From Planctomycetota bacterium (GTDB lineage: Bacteria > Planctomycetota > UBA1135 > UBA2386), in assembly GCA_016794485.1 (NCBI GenBank), contig JAEUHV010000223.1, forward strand, positions 1-38,621: a stretch of DNA of 38,621 nucleotides. Reading direction: 5' to 3'. The notes beneath the pieces are model-generated. The model worked only from the letters and a program-made list of their open reading frames with translations. It was not told where the DNA came from and searched no databases. The position numbers were made by a program, and so were the translations under genes. How positions within the stretch are numbered: position 1 is the first letter of the stretch; every line of letters begins with the position of its first letter. Shown here in pieces: positions 1 through 8,325 of the stretch.

Positions 1-993
1 GGATTGCTCGACGAGCAGTCGTTCCTCGCCCAGTCGCGCCCGTGGGCGAACTACGAACGCGACTACCGCCCCGTGGTCGAGTTCGCCAAGGCCCACAACC
101 TCGTCGTGCTCGCCGCCAACCTGCCCCGTCCCCTCGCCAGCCGCGTGGCCAAGGAAGGCTTCGCGGCGGTCGCCGGCGGCCCGCACGTCGCGCGCGAGTC
201 GACGGCCCCCGAGGACGACTACTGGGAGTGGTTCCGTTCGACGATGGGGAGCCACCCGGGCGTGACCGAGGAGCGCATGCGCAGCTTCTACGCCGCCCAG
301 TGTGCCAAGGACGACACCATGGCCGAGTCGATCACCGACCACTTGAAGGAACGCCGCGCCGCCGGCGACAAGCCGCTCGTCGTGTTCGTGTGTGGCCGCG
401 GCCACAGCGACCATGGCTGGGGAACGGTCGCGCGCATCAAGAGCCGCATGCCGGACCTCGACGTGCGCGTGTTGTCGGCCGAGATGGTCGCCGACGTCGA
501 CATCGGACCGATGGTCGCGCCGAAGACGGTCGGCGACTACGTGATCGCGTCGCCCGTGGTCGCGCACGACGAGCCTTCGCCCGTGGCCAAGGCGAAGCCG
601 GTCGAGAAGGGGCCGACCGCGACGAAGCCTGCGACCAAGCCAATCGACGCCAAGCCAACCGAGGCCAAGCCCGCGGTGCCGGCAGCACAGCCCGAGCCCG
701 CTGCCGACGACGAGAACCTGCAGCCGGCGCTGGGCCTGATGCCCGACTACGCCGAGAGCGGCGAAGGCGTGAAGGTCGAATCGGTGCGAGGCGGCGGCGC
801 CGCCGAAAAAGCCGGCATCGAAGCCGGCGACGTGATCGTCGCGTTGGCCGGCACCAAGATCACCGACGTGCAGCACTACTCGGACCTGCTGAAGGAGCAG
901 AAGATCGGTGCTTCGATCACCGTGCGCGTCCGCCGCGAAGGCGTCGAGGTCGACCTTCAGGTCAAGGTCGGGTCGCGGCCGCGCACGCGCTGA
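1..993 (+). CDS. ChaN-like haem-binding protein with C-terminal PDZ domain (5' partial)
   Basis: The window opens inside this gene; the frame runs from base 1 to the TGA at 991-993. The first ~180 residues resemble the ChaN/Tiki-like family (Cofac_haem_bdg), linked to haem binding and iron uptake. Family-like stretches are VVLAANLPRPLASRVAKEG and VFVCGRGHSDHGWGTVARI, the latter matching the family's GNGHxxxGxG-type strand with its histidines. A ~55-residue Lys/Pro/Ala-rich linker with repeated AKP units follows. A PDZ domain then fills the C-terminus (about residues 237-325), with the carboxylate-binding-type loop LGLMPD and the typical AGIEAGDVIVALAG turn. The protein is probably exported, but the N-terminus lies outside the window. 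Membership of each domain is judged by eye; the ChaN call is less certain than PDZ. Confidence 0.75.
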   Translation, partial: GLLDEQSFLAQSRPWANYERDYRPVVEFAKAHNLVVLAANLPRPLASRVAKEGFAAVAGGPHVARESTAPEDDYWEWFRSTMGSHPGVTEERMRSFYAAQCAKDDTMAESITDHLKERRAAGDKPLVVFVCGRGHSDHGWGTVARIKSRMPDLDVRVLSAEMVADVDIGPMVAPKTVGDYVIASPVVAHDEPSPVAKAKPVEKGPTATKPATKPIDAKPTEAKPAVPAAQPEPAADDENLQPALGLMPDYAESGEGVKVESVRGGGAAEKAGIEAGDVIVALAGTKITDVQHYSDLLKEQKIGASITVRVRREGVEVDLQVKVGSRPRTR

Positions 994-999
994 CGCGGC

Positions 1000-1800
1000 T
1001 CAGCGCGTCGGCGCGGCCGACGCGGCCAGCATCGCCAGCCGTTCTGCTGCGTGCGGCGCCCCGCCGCTGGCGGCGCGTTCGAGCCACTGCTGCGCCTGCG
1101 TGCGGTCGGCGGCGACCCCGCGGCCTTGCACGTAGCAAAGGCCGAGGTCGTGTTGCGCGAGGGCGTGGCCGCGTTCGGCCGCCGTCTGGAGCCAGCGCGC
1201 GCCGGCGGTGGCGTCGGCCGCAACGCCGTCGCCGCGCAGCAGCATCACGCCGAGCCGGTGCTGCGCCGTCGTCGAACCCTGCGCGGCGGCCACCGCATAC
1301 CACTTCGCCGCCTGCGCCTTGTCGACCGTGCCACCGGTGCCTTCGAACCACAGCGAGCCGAGCAACGCCATCGCCTTGCCGTCGCCTGCAGCGGCGGCGC
1401 GTTCGAACAGGCGGATCGCCGCCGGAACGTCGCGTTCGGTGCCATGCCCGTAGAGGTGCAGCACGCCGAGGTTGGTGGCGGCGTTCGCCGAACCGGCGGC
1501 GATCGCCTGCGTGAACCACTGCAGCGCGAGCGCGTGCGAACGCGGCACGCCGCGGCCGTCGTAGAACAACAGGCCGAGGTTGTTGCGCGCGCCGGCGTGC
1601 CCGCGTTCGGCGGCCCGCGTGTAGAAGTGCGCCGCCAACGCCGGGTCCGCGGCGACTCCGTCGCCGTTTTCGTGCGCGAGGCCGGTGCGGAACAGTTCGT
1701 CGGGGGTCGGTGTGGATGGTGAGGTCGCGCAACCCGCCAACACCAGCAGTGCCAGCCATGCCCGACCGGTGGGTCCCTTCGCCTTCTTCGTGCCGTTCAT
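1000..1800 (-). CDS. Sel1-repeat (SLR/TPR-like) lipoprotein
   Basis: The 266-residue product begins with a basic N-terminus, a hydrophobic stretch and the lipobox LVLAGC, so it should be a membrane-anchored lipoprotein. The rest is a string of about six 36-residue Sel1-like repeats, each with the G-x-G-V/T-x-x-D pattern followed by A-x-x-W/L-F/Y-x-x-A-A (for example YDGRGVPRSHALALQWF and YVQGRGVAADRTQAQQWL). Such repeats form alpha-alpha superhelices that mediate protein-protein contacts; no enzymatic motif is seen. It converges with the ChaN-like gene, six bases separating the stops. The ATG at 1800 is chosen because the signal sequence starts there. The binding partner cannot be inferred. 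Confidence 0.85.
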   Translation of the reverse strand: MNGTKKAKGPTGRAWLALLVLAGCATSPSTPTPDELFRTGLAHENGDGVAADPALAAHFYTRAAERGHAGARNNLGLLFYDGRGVPRSHALALQWFTQAIAAGSANAATNLGVLHLYGHGTERDVPAAIRLFERAAAAGDGKAMALLGSLWFEGTGGTVDKAQAAKWYAVAAAQGSTTAQHRLGVMLLRGDGVAADATAGARWLQTAAERGHALAQHDLGLCYVQGRGVAADRTQAQQWLERAASGGAPHAAERLAMLAASAAPTR

Positions 1801-1861
1801 GCCGGCCCTATCGAGGTCGCGGCCGCGCGAGGTTGACCAGGAACGCCACGATGTGGATGAA

Positions 1862-1904
1862 GACTCGCGCCGCTTCGTGAAGGGATCTTCACGAAGCGGG
1901 AGTC
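1862..1904. terminator. Long hairpin, probable intergenic terminator
   Basis: A perfect 13-bp inverted repeat (1870-1882 and 1887-1899) closes a GGAT loop. After a 3-nt bulge it extends by GACTC (1862-1866) pairing with GAGTC (1900-1904). It lies just beyond the stop of the minus-strand gene at 1922 and upstream of the Sel1 gene. No U-run follows on either strand, so the terminator role rests on stem strength and position only. Confidence 0.5.
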
Positions 1905-1921
1905 GGGTGTCGCATCTTGCG

Positions 1922-2617
1922 TCAGTTGCGCGCGAGCACGGCTGCGAGGGCCGCGAAGCGTTCGGTCCAGAACGCGCGCCAGCGTTCGACGTCGGCCTTG
2001 GCGGCGAGACCGGCGTGCTGCAGTTGCGCGCACGCCTTGCCGGGGCCTTTCGCGACGAAGTTCACTTCGACCGTGCTGCCGTCGCTGCGTTTCCAGCGGG
2101 CGACCTTGCCGGCGATCGACTTGCGCGGCTGCACCGCGTCGTCGCCGAGCCACTGCCGCCGGTTCGCCGGAGTGAACGCCGCGGACAGTGCCTCGACCGA
2201 CGCCGCGAAGGTGCGCGACTTGGTCACCGCGAACCCGCCGGTCCGTTCATGCACCGCGCGTCGGCCGCGGATGCGTTCGTAGCCGACGGTGATCGTCTGC
2301 GCCCACCAGCCGGTCTGCCGCCACTTCGTCTGCACGAGCCTGGCGATCTGCGCGTGCGTCAGCGCGGCTGCGCCGGCGTAGTCGAGCGCTTCGACCCACT
2401 TGCGCCACGTGCAGCCGGTCTTCTGCTGCACGGTCGCATCCTTGACCCCGGCGAGCACTTCGTAGTCGGCGGGGGCGGCGACCTCGGGCGTCGGCGCAGT
2501 CGGGGGCGCCTTCGGCCGCTTCTTCGCGACCAGATGTTGGCGGGCGGTCGTGAAGCTCTCGCCCGTCTTCTGCATGCGGGCGCGCACCAGGCGTTTCAGA
2601 TCCTTGTTCTTCGGCAT
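1922..2617 (-). CDS. DUF4287/SRPBCC-type protein
   Basis: The 231-residue protein starts with a basic segment (MPKNKDLKRLVRARMQKTGE), then an Ala/Pro-rich linker. Next comes a DUF4287-like helical module around KTGCTWRKWVEALDYAG and TQAxW-type KWRQTGWWAQTITVGYE. The C-terminal ~120 residues look like an AHA1/SRPBCC beta-grasp fold (KSRTFAASVEALSAAF, GSTVEVNFVAKGPGKA, then a final helix with WRAFWTERF). Such fusions are common uncharacterised cytosolic proteins that may bind a small hydrophobic ligand; no substrate is known to me. A GAGGA stretch 7-12 nt before the ATG at 2617 may serve as ribosome binding site. Divergent from leucine dehydrogenase. Confidence 0.7.
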   Translation of the reverse strand: MPKNKDLKRLVRARMQKTGESFTTARQHLVAKKRPKAPPTAPTPEVAAPADYEVLAGVKDATVQQKTGCTWRKWVEALDYAGAAALTHAQIARLVQTKWRQTGWWAQTITVGYERIRGRRAVHERTGGFAVTKSRTFAASVEALSAAFTPANRRQWLGDDAVQPRKSIAGKVARWKRSDGSTVEVNFVAKGPGKACAQLQHAGLAAKADVERWRAFWTERFAALAAVLARN

Positions 2618-2884
2618 CGTTCCAGTCCTCGTTCACGGCCGTACGGACGACTCCCCAGCAGCCTTCCGGTCGGCAGAACGGGAACACGATGCCGATCCGG
2701 CGGTATGCCCACCTTTGCCTCGCGGGGGCCCGGGCTGGGGTCGGGCCGGTCGAGGTGCGGCGCGGATCGTGGCGCCAGGGCGGAAAGCTACCGCCCGGGG
2801 CCGGCCCCGCAAGGCTCCGGTGGCGCTCGCCGTCGCGGTCGCTATCCTGTTTGCCCCGCAAGGCGGCTTGCCGCCCAGAACCCC
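2618..2884 (+). promoter_or_regulatory. Intergenic leader of leucine dehydrogenase
   Basis: This 267-base stretch between divergent genes holds no convincing ORF. A TATCCT hexamer (2843-2848) is the best -10 candidate for the downstream gene, leaving a 36-nt leader. The leader contains a perfect 6-bp hairpin, GGCGGC-TT-GCCGCC (2862-2875), just before the GTG start. The motif CCCCGCAAGG occurs twice (near 2805 and 2855). The hairpin could modulate translation, but nothing identifies a riboswitch class. Confidence 0.35.
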
Positions 2885-4003
2885 GTGAGCAACACCCTCC
2901 AAGTCACCGACCTCTCCGTTCCCGGCTACGAACGCGTCGTCCGCGGCAAAGACCCGTCGTGCGGCCTGCACGCGATCATCGCGGTGCACGACACGACCCT
3001 GGGGCCGGCCCTGGGCGGCCTGCGCATGTGGCCCTACGCATCGGAGGACGAGGCGTTGTTCGACGTGAAGCGGCTGAGTCGCGGCATGACCTTCAAGTCG
3101 GCGGTTGCGCGCACCGGGCTCGGTGGCGGCAAGGCCGTGATCATCGGCGACCCGAAGAAGATCAAGTCGGAGGCGCTCTACCTGGCGATGGGTCGCTTCG
3201 TCGACTCGCTCGGCGGCAAGTACATCACCGCCGAAGACGTGAACACCTCGGTCGGCGACCTGGAGATCATCCGGCGTGCGACGAAGTACGTCACCGGCCT
3301 GGAGAAGAAGGACGGCGGCAGCGGCAATCCTTCGCCGTACACCGCGATCGGCGTGTTCCTCGGCGTGAAGGCGGCGGTCGGCTGGAAGTTCGGCAACGAC
3401 TCGCTGAAGGGCAAGGTCGTCGCGATCCAGGGCGTCGGTGCGGTCGGTTCGGCGTTGGCGCGTCGCCTGGTCGAGGCCGGTGCCACGGTGCACGCGGCCG
3501 ACAAGAACACCGAACGGCTGGCGCAGCTGCAGAAGGAGATCGGGCTCGTGCCGACCGGCGAAGCCGAGATCATGACGATGAAGTGCGACGTGTTCGCACC
3601 GTGCGCCCTCGGTGCCATCCTCACCGACACGACGATTCCGAAGCTGAACACGCCGATCGTCGCGGGGGCGGCCAACAACCTGCTGCTCGAGCCGCGGCAC
3701 GGCAAGATGCTCGCCGACCGCGACATCCTCTACGCGCCGGACTACGTCATCAACGCGGGCGGCATCATCAACGTCAGCGTCGAGTTCAACCCCGGCGGCT
3801 ACGACGAGAAGGTGTCGCTGGCCAAGATCGAGCGCATTCCGCAGGCCCTGAAGGAGCTGTGGACGATCGCCAAGGAGGAGCGCATTCCGCCGAGCGATGC
3901 CGCCGATCGTCTCGCCGAGCGCATCGTCGCCGACGCGCGAGGAGCCAAGAAGGCCGGCTCGTGTGCCGTGCCGCCGCGGGGTCGCAGCGGCGGCGGCGGC
4001 TGA
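2885..4003 (+). CDS. ldh: Leucine (branched-chain amino acid) dehydrogenase
   Basis: The 372-residue product matches the Glu/Leu/Phe/Val dehydrogenase family, leucine dehydrogenase branch: NAD-dependent reversible oxidative deamination of L-leucine, valine and isoleucine to the 2-oxoacids. The catalytic region is visible as PALGGLRMWPY, MTFKSAVARTGLGGGKAVI (Lys71 and Lys83 correspond to the substrate-binding and catalytic lysines). The NAD-binding Rossmann motif is IQGVGAVGSALARRL, with an acidic/Asn end (ADKN) favouring NAD. The late motif INAGGIINV is also family-typical. The length fits the usual 350-375. I start at GTG 2885 because homologous sequence begins there; the frame is open much further upstream but that stretch is low-complexity and unlike any protein. 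The glycine-rich C-terminus (RSGGGG) is unusual. Confidence 0.93.
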   Translation: MSNTLQVTDLSVPGYERVVRGKDPSCGLHAIIAVHDTTLGPALGGLRMWPYASEDEALFDVKRLSRGMTFKSAVARTGLGGGKAVIIGDPKKIKSEALYLAMGRFVDSLGGKYITAEDVNTSVGDLEIIRRATKYVTGLEKKDGGSGNPSPYTAIGVFLGVKAAVGWKFGNDSLKGKVVAIQGVGAVGSALARRLVEAGATVHAADKNTERLAQLQKEIGLVPTGEAEIMTMKCDVFAPCALGAILTDTTIPKLNTPIVAGAANNLLLEPRHGKMLADRDILYAPDYVINAGGIINVSVEFNPGGYDEKVSLAKIERIPQALKELWTIAKEERIPPSDAADRLAERIVADARGAKKAGSCAVPPRGRSGGGG

Positions 4004-4016
4004 GGCTAGGCCAGCA

Positions 4017-4037
4017 GCCCGGCGCGTGGCGCCGGGC
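4017..4037. terminator. Bidirectional terminator hairpin
   Basis: A perfect 9-bp inverted repeat, GCCCGGCGC and GCGCCGGGC with a GTG loop, sits in the 39-base gap between the convergent leucine dehydrogenase (stop 4003) and the minus-strand secreted-protein gene (stop 4043). Position and stability suggest it ends both transcripts; there is no U-run. Confidence 0.6.
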
Positions 4038-4042
4038 GAACC

Positions 4043-4564
4043 TCAGACCTCTTCCCGATCCTGACCGCGGCCGCGGCCGCGCCGCTCCGGAGCCTGGCGT
4101 TGCTCGCCGCGCCCGCGCGGCTGGTGCTGCCGCTGCTCGCCGCGCCGGCTTTCGCCACGGTGGTGCTTCTTCGCCGGGCCTTGCTCGTGCCGTTCGCGCA
4201 GGTGGCGCAGCACCATCATGCGGACGCGCGGCGGCAGGCGATCGCCGCGTTGCTCCTGGCCACGGCCACTGGGGCGCCGGTCGCCGCGCTGCCGCTGGCC
4301 CTGCTGCTCACCGCGGTGCTGCGGAGCCTGTTCGCGCATGCGTTCGCGCAGCGCTTCGAGCCGTTCGCGCATCTGCGCCCCACCGCGGCCGCGCATCTCC
4401 TCGCGGCGTTCGTCCAGGCGTTCGCGGACCTGCTGGACACGTTCGCGCATGGCCTCGAGCCGCGCGCGCGGGTCGCCTTCGGGGCGCGGCCGCCGCTCCT
4501 CCTGGGCGGTGGCGAGGGAGAGGAAGAGGCCGAGGATCAGGATCAGGTGCTTCAAGGGATTCAC
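4043..4564 (-). CDS. Secreted Arg/Glu/Gln-rich coiled-coil protein
   Basis: The 173-residue protein has a clear signal peptide (MNPLKHLILILGLFLSLATA, probable cleavage before QEERR). The rest is extremely charged: a heptad-like helix with repeated RLEAMRERVQQVRERLDE and ERLEALRERMREQ units, then an Arg/Gly/Gln/His-rich tail with many RGEQRQ and GRGRG units. No enzymatic fold is visible. It could be a periplasmic polyelectrolyte-binding or metal-stress protein of the Spy/CpxP type by composition, but I do not recognise a family signature. It lies downstream of the GT4 gene on the same strand after a possible terminator. Confidence 0.65.
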   Translation of the reverse strand: MNPLKHLILILGLFLSLATAQEERRPRPEGDPRARLEAMRERVQQVRERLDERREEMRGRGGAQMRERLEALRERMREQAPQHRGEQQGQRQRGDRRPSGRGQEQRGDRLPPRVRMMVLRHLRERHEQGPAKKHHRGESRRGEQRQHQPRGRGEQRQAPERRGRGRGQDREEV

Positions 4565-4580
4565 TCCAGTGATGGAAGGC

Positions 4581-4601
4581 CCCCGGCAACGGTCCCCGGG
4601 G
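4581..4601 (-). terminator. Short GC hairpin after the GT4 gene
   Basis: CCCCGG (4581-4586) and CCGGGG (4596-4601) can form a 6-bp stem in the 93-base gap between the GT4 stop and the start of the secreted charged protein. It may attenuate or end the operon transcript; the stem is short for such GC-rich DNA. Confidence 0.25.
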
Positions 4602-4657
4602 CGTGCGACCCACGGCGTGCGAACTCGGGACAGTTCCGTCGTGCGACGAACGGCCCG

Positions 4658-5797
4658 TCAGCGCGCGGTCGCGTCGCGGTAGGCGGCGAACACCTGGCGC
4701 GCGGTGTTGGCCCAGGTGAACGAGCGCGCCCGTGCCATCGCCGCTTCCCGCACTGCGGCGAACGCGGGCACGTACCGTTCGACGGCGTCCTGGATCGTCG
4801 TCGCCATCGACTCGAGGTCGTTTGGATCGAAGTAGCGCGCGTGCTCGCCGCCGGCTTCCGGCATCGCCGAGGTGTTGCTGGTCACGATCGGCGTGCCTAT
4901 GGCCAGCGATTCGGCGACCGGCAGGCCCCAGCCTTCTATCAGGCTCGGATACACCGACAGGGCGGCGCCGGCGTAGACCGCGACGAGATCGGACTGGCTC
5001 AGGTAGGGCAGGAAGCGCACGTGCTCGAGCACGCCGGCTTGCGCGGCGCGTTCGCGGAAGCGGTCGACGCTCTTGCCGAGTCCCGACACCAGCAGCAGGT
5101 GAGGCCAGTCCGGGCGCTGCTGCCGCACGCGGGCCCACGCCGACAACAACCGGCCCGTGTTCTTGCGTTCGAGCGACGCGCCGATCGCGAACAGGTACGG
5201 CCGCCCGTCGGCGAAGCGCGCGCGCGCGGCGTCGCCGGCACCGGGCGGCGCTCCGGCCAGCACCTCGGGGTGCAGGCCGTTGTAGGTCAGGAGCACCTTG
5301 GCCGGGTCGGCGCCGAAGCGTTCGCAGATGTCGTTCCGGCTCCACGTGCTGACGGTCAGGATCAGCGTCGCGTCGCGCACGACGCGCGGCGTGACGGCGC
5401 GCGCGTAGCGCACGAACGGATCGGCGAGGTCGTCCGGCCAATACGTGACGATCACGTCGTGCAGCGACACGACCATCGGCGGGCCTGGCCAGAGTCGCCA
5501 GCGCGGCGGCAGCGTGTTGTAGGTGCCGTGGTAGACGTCGAGCCGGTCGCGGCGGATCCGCCACGGCATCTGCAGCCGTTCCCAGGCGTGGACGCGCCCG
5601 CCGGGCATGTCGGTGTGCACCGCGCGGCAGTTGGCCGGCAGCGGGAACGCGCCCGCCGGCAACGTCAGCTGGTGGTAGAGCAGGAACTCGTCGCCGGTCG
5701 CCGCCTGGCCGAAGGCGTGCACGAGGTTGCGCACGTACAGGCCGATGCCGCGCGGTTCGGGCCGGAACGCTTCGCGCGCGTCGATGCCGATGCGCAT
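4658..5797 (-). CDS. Glycosyltransferase family 4 protein
   Basis: The 379-residue cytosolic enzyme has the GT-B layout. The N-terminal acceptor domain opens with MRIGIDAREAFRPEPRGIGLYV, where the glycine-rich GIGLYVRNLV loop is typical of GT4. The C-terminal nucleotide-sugar domain shows YLFAIGASLERKNTGRLLSA, VRFLPYLSQSDLVAVYAGAAL and the E-x7-E signature PSLIEGWGLPVAESLAIGTP. It should transfer a sugar, often mannose, from a nucleotide donor to a lipid-linked or surface glycan; the exact specificity cannot be read. It starts seven bases after the MetAP stop on the same strand, so it is probably the last gene of the kbl-MetAP-GT4 operon. The link of a sugar enzyme to this pair is unexplained. 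Confidence 0.9.
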   Translation of the reverse strand: MRIGIDAREAFRPEPRGIGLYVRNLVHAFGQAATGDEFLLYHQLTLPAGAFPLPANCRAVHTDMPGGRVHAWERLQMPWRIRRDRLDVYHGTYNTLPPRWRLWPGPPMVVSLHDVIVTYWPDDLADPFVRYARAVTPRVVRDATLILTVSTWSRNDICERFGADPAKVLLTYNGLHPEVLAGAPPGAGDAARARFADGRPYLFAIGASLERKNTGRLLSAWARVRQQRPDWPHLLLVSGLGKSVDRFRERAAQAGVLEHVRFLPYLSQSDLVAVYAGAALSVYPSLIEGWGLPVAESLAIGTPIVTSNTSAMPEAGGEHARYFDPNDLESMATTIQDAVERYVPAFAAVREAAMARARSFTWANTARQVFAAYRDATAR

Positions 5798-5804
5798 GCA
5801 GCGA

Positions 5805-6707
5805 TCACTCCGGCAGCCGCGTGATCACTTCCGCGCCGGTCTCGGAGATGAAGATCGTGTGCTCGAACTGCGCGATGCGCACGCCGGGTTTCTCGCACAG
5901 CGGCGGGTATTCGTCGATCAGGTCCTTCTTGCGCAGGGCCTTCAGCGCGTCCGGCACGGCGCCGAGCGAGCCGAGCCAGCGCTCGAGATCACGCCGCGCG
6001 AACGGCAGGCCGGAGGTCTGCGCCATCGCTCGTTCGAGCGCTGCCGGCAAGCCGTCCTTCGGCCGCACGTCGCGCTTCAGCATCCACACTTCGGGAGCGC
6101 CGTCGACCTCGATCATGCCCTTGCCGTCGCTGGCGAACGGCTCGCAGGCGATGGTCATGTTCGGCCGCAGGCGCGGGGCCTTGCCGTCGGCGTAATTCGG
6201 CACCGATGGGGAGCAGTGGATCGTGAAACGGGCGACGCCGTGGCCGCACAGGTTGCGCACCGGCTTGAAGCCGAGCGAGCCGATGGTCTGTTCGATCTGG
6301 CGCCCGACCTCGGTCAGCGACGCGCCGGGTCCCATCACCGCGATCGCGTTCTCGAGCGCCATGCGGCTGGCCGCGCACAGCATCGACCCGTCGCCGTCGC
6401 GCAGGTCGACCGTGGTCGCGTTGTCGCTGACGTAGCCGTCGACGTGGGTGCCGCAATCGAGCTTGACGATGTCGCCGGGTTGCACCGTGGTCGGGTCGCC
6501 CGGCGGCGAGCAGTAGTGCGCGGCGATGTGGTTGCGCGAGATCTGCGCCGGGAACGCGGGCTCGCCGCCGAGTTCGCGGATCTTCGCTTCGACCGCGCGC
6601 TGGATGTCCTCGATGCGCGCTCCGGGAACGATCATGGCGCGTCCGTGCGCCAGGGCCGTCGCCGAGATGCGTCCGGATTGCCGCAGCTTGTCGAGTTCGA
6701 GCTTCAC
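5805..6707 (-). CDS. map: Methionine aminopeptidase, archaeal-like type II
   Basis: The 300-residue enzyme removes the initiator Met from nascent proteins. All five metal ligands of the family are present by position: Asp84 (KLDCG), Asp95 (SDNATTV), His156 (CGHGV), Glu189 (ACEPFA) and Glu282 (AQFEHT), plus the catalytic His164 in HCSPSVPN. Between residues ~190 and 275 it carries the extra helical insertion ([27 protein letters not shown]) that defines type II enzymes of archaea and eukaryotes and is absent from the usual bacterial type I. Length and motif order closely follow archaeal MetAP. The GTG start at 6707 overlaps the Kbl stop by four bases (GTGA), implying translational coupling. 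Bacterial type II enzymes are uncommon, so horizontal acquisition is plausible. Confidence 0.92.
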   Translation of the reverse strand: MKLELDKLRQSGRISATALAHGRAMIVPGARIEDIQRAVEAKIRELGGEPAFPAQISRNHIAAHYCSPPGDPTTVQPGDIVKLDCGTHVDGYVSDNATTVDLRDGDGSMLCAASRMALENAIAVMGPGASLTEVGRQIEQTIGSLGFKPVRNLCGHGVARFTIHCSPSVPNYADGKAPRLRPNMTIACEPFASDGKGMIEVDGAPEVWMLKRDVRPKDGLPAALERAMAQTSGLPFARRDLERWLGSLGAVPDALKALRKKDLIDEYPPLCEKPGVRIAQFEHTIFISETGAEVITRLPE

Positions 6708-7891
6708 GCGAGCACGCCAAGTTGCTTGCCGACCTTGGCGAACGCGGCGACCGCGGTCTCCAGTTGGGCGATCTCGTGCGCGGCGCTGATCTGCACGCGG
6801 ATGCGGGCCTTGCCCTTCGGCACCACGGGGAAGCAGAAGCCGATCACGTAGACGCCTTCCTGCAGCATGCGCGCCGCCATCTCGACCGCGAGCTTGGCGT
6901 CGCCGAGCATGATCGGACAGATCGGGTGTTCGCCCGGCACGATCTGGAAGCCGGCCCTGGTCATCGCTTCGCGGAAGAACTTCGTGTTCGCCGCCAGCTT
7001 GTCCCGCAGCGCCGTGGTCGCCGACAGGCGATCGAGGCAGGCGATGGTGGAGCCGACGATCGCCGGCGCCAGCGTGTTGGAGAACAGGTACGGCCGGCTG
7101 CGGTTGCGCAGCAGATCGACGAGCTCCTTCTTGCCGGTCGTGAAGCCGCCGGCAGCACCCCCGAGCGCCTTGCCGAGCGTGCTGGTCATCACGTCGATGC
7201 GGCTCTGGCAGCCGTGGAACTCCGGCGTGCCGCGGCCGGTCGGGCCGAAGAAGCCGGTGGCGTGGCTGTCGTCGACCATCAGCATCGCCTTGTACTTGTC
7301 GGCGAGTTCGCAGATGTCCGGCAGCCTGGCGATGTATCCGTCCATCGAGAACACGCCGTCGGTGGCGATCAGGCGCGAGCGGCAGTTCATGCTCGCCTTC
7401 AGGTGCTGTTCCAGTTCGGCCATGTCGCCGTTCTGGTAGCGGAAGCGCTGCGCCTTGCTCAGCCGGATGCCGTCGATGATCGACGCGTGGTTGAGGCTGT
7501 CGCTGATGATCGCGTCCTGCTCGCCCATCAGGGTCTCGAACAGGCCGCCGTTCGCGTCGAAGCACGACGAGTAGAGGATCGTGTCCTCGGTGCCGAGGAA
7601 CGCCGACACCTTCTTCTCCAGGGTCTTGTGCGCGTCCTGCGTGCCGCAGATGAAGCGCACCGACGCGAGGCCCAGACCGTGCGAGTCGACCATCGCCTTC
7701 GCCGCCTGCTTCAGGCCGGCGTCGTTGGCGAGGCCGAGGTAGTTGTTGGCGCACAGGCACAACACCTGCTTGCCGTTCACGGTGATCCATGCACCCTGCG
7801 GGCTCTGGATGACGCGTTCCTCTTTCCAGAGGCCGGCAGTGCGGATCTCGTCGAGTTCGGTGCGGAAGCGGGCGCGGTCGTTGTCGAACAT
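6704..7891 (-). CDS. kbl: 2-amino-3-ketobutyrate CoA ligase (glycine C-acetyltransferase)
   Basis: The 395-residue PLP enzyme of the alpha-oxoamine synthase family converts 2-amino-3-ketobutyrate plus CoA to glycine and acetyl-CoA, the second step of threonine catabolism. It matches E. coli Kbl almost throughout: [74 protein letters not shown], the PLP-lysine motif [10 protein letters not shown] (Lys near 241) and [13 protein letters not shown] chose ATG 7891 rather than GTG 7933: it matches Kbl's N-terminus and lies 18 nt after a possible -10 (TATCCG, 7915-7910). No threonine dehydrogenase is nearby in the window. Overlaps MetAP by GTGA. Confidence 0.95.
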   Translation of the reverse strand: MFDNDRARFRTELDEIRTAGLWKEERVIQSPQGAWITVNGKQVLCLCANNYLGLANDAGLKQAAKAMVDSHGLGLASVRFICGTQDAHKTLEKKVSAFLGTEDTILYSSCFDANGGLFETLMGEQDAIISDSLNHASIIDGIRLSKAQRFRYQNGDMAELEQHLKASMNCRSRLIATDGVFSMDGYIARLPDICELADKYKAMLMVDDSHATGFFGPTGRGTPEFHGCQSRIDVMTSTLGKALGGAAGGFTTGKKELVDLLRNRSRPYLFSNTLAPAIVGSTIACLDRLSATTALRDKLAANTKFFREAMTRAGFQIVPGEHPICPIMLGDAKLAVEMAARMLQEGVYVIGFCFPVVPKGKARIRVQISAAHEIAQLETAVAAFAKVGKQLGVLA

Positions 7892-7935
7892 GGCGGGCCG
7901 GCCATTCTGCGGATAGAAGCAGGGCTGCGCCACTG

Positions 7936-8322
7936 ATGAGATCCGTCGTCGCCGCGTTCCTGACGTTCGCCGTGCTGGCCGCCTGCGGCTCGGCGCCCGA
8001 GCCGCTGCCGCACGCCGCCCGGCCCGTGGTCGAGCTCGAACGCTGGCGCGTGCTCGACGGCGCGCAGGAAATCGGCCGCGTGCGCAAGCTGCAGATCCAG
8101 GACCCGAAGGGGCCGGTCGTCTTCTACCGGGTCGAGGATGCGTCGGGGCATTGGCTCGGCCATTCCACCGAACAAGGCCGCTTCAGCCGGCGCGTGCCGT
8201 TCCAGGACGACGAAGAGGATCTGGGCGTGTGGTCGCTGCAGCGGGGCGTCGCGACGTTGCTCGACGCCGCGTCGGTGCAGTTGGTGCCGGTCGCCGTCGA
8301 GGCGGACGCGCGGCGGCGCTGA
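7936..8322 (+). CDS. Small lipoprotein of unknown function
   Basis: The 128-residue product has a signal sequence ending in the lipobox VLAAC (Cys17), so it should be a lipid-anchored envelope protein. The mature part is a compact beta-rich domain ([56 protein letters not shown]). It looks like a small barrel or sandwich but I do not recognise the family. It is divergent from kbl and tail-to-tail with the next lipoprotein; a TAGAAG hexamer at 7914-7919 may be its -10. Confidence 0.7.
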   Translation: MRSVVAAFLTFAVLAACGSAPEPLPHAARPVVELERWRVLDGAQEIGRVRKLQIQDPKGPVVFYRVEDASGHWLGHSTEQGRFSRRVPFQDDEEDLGVWSLQRGVATLLDAASVQLVPVAVEADARRR

Positions 8323-8325
8323 CGA

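Noticed and set aside
560..720. Tandem DNA repeat in the ChaN-PDZ linker
   Set aside because: The AKP units use varied codons and spacing, so this is a low-complexity protein linker rather than a DNA repeat.
2764..2800. Shared element GGAAAGCTACCGC (2780s) and GGAAGCTACCGC (18683)
   Set aside because: The similarity covers only about 12 bases and lies in opposite orientation to the genes concerned; it could be chance in GC-rich DNA.
1685..2884. N-terminal extension of leucine dehydrogenase (open frame to 1685)
   Set aside because: The stretch overlaps the Sel1 and DUF4287 genes, is Arg/Gly-rich and has no similarity to the family; GTG 2885 fits the family length.
7892..7933. Upstream GTG start of kbl at 7933
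   Set aside because: The extra 14 residues are unlike Kbl and the start would lie upstream of the likely -10 hexamer; ATG 7891 fits the family.
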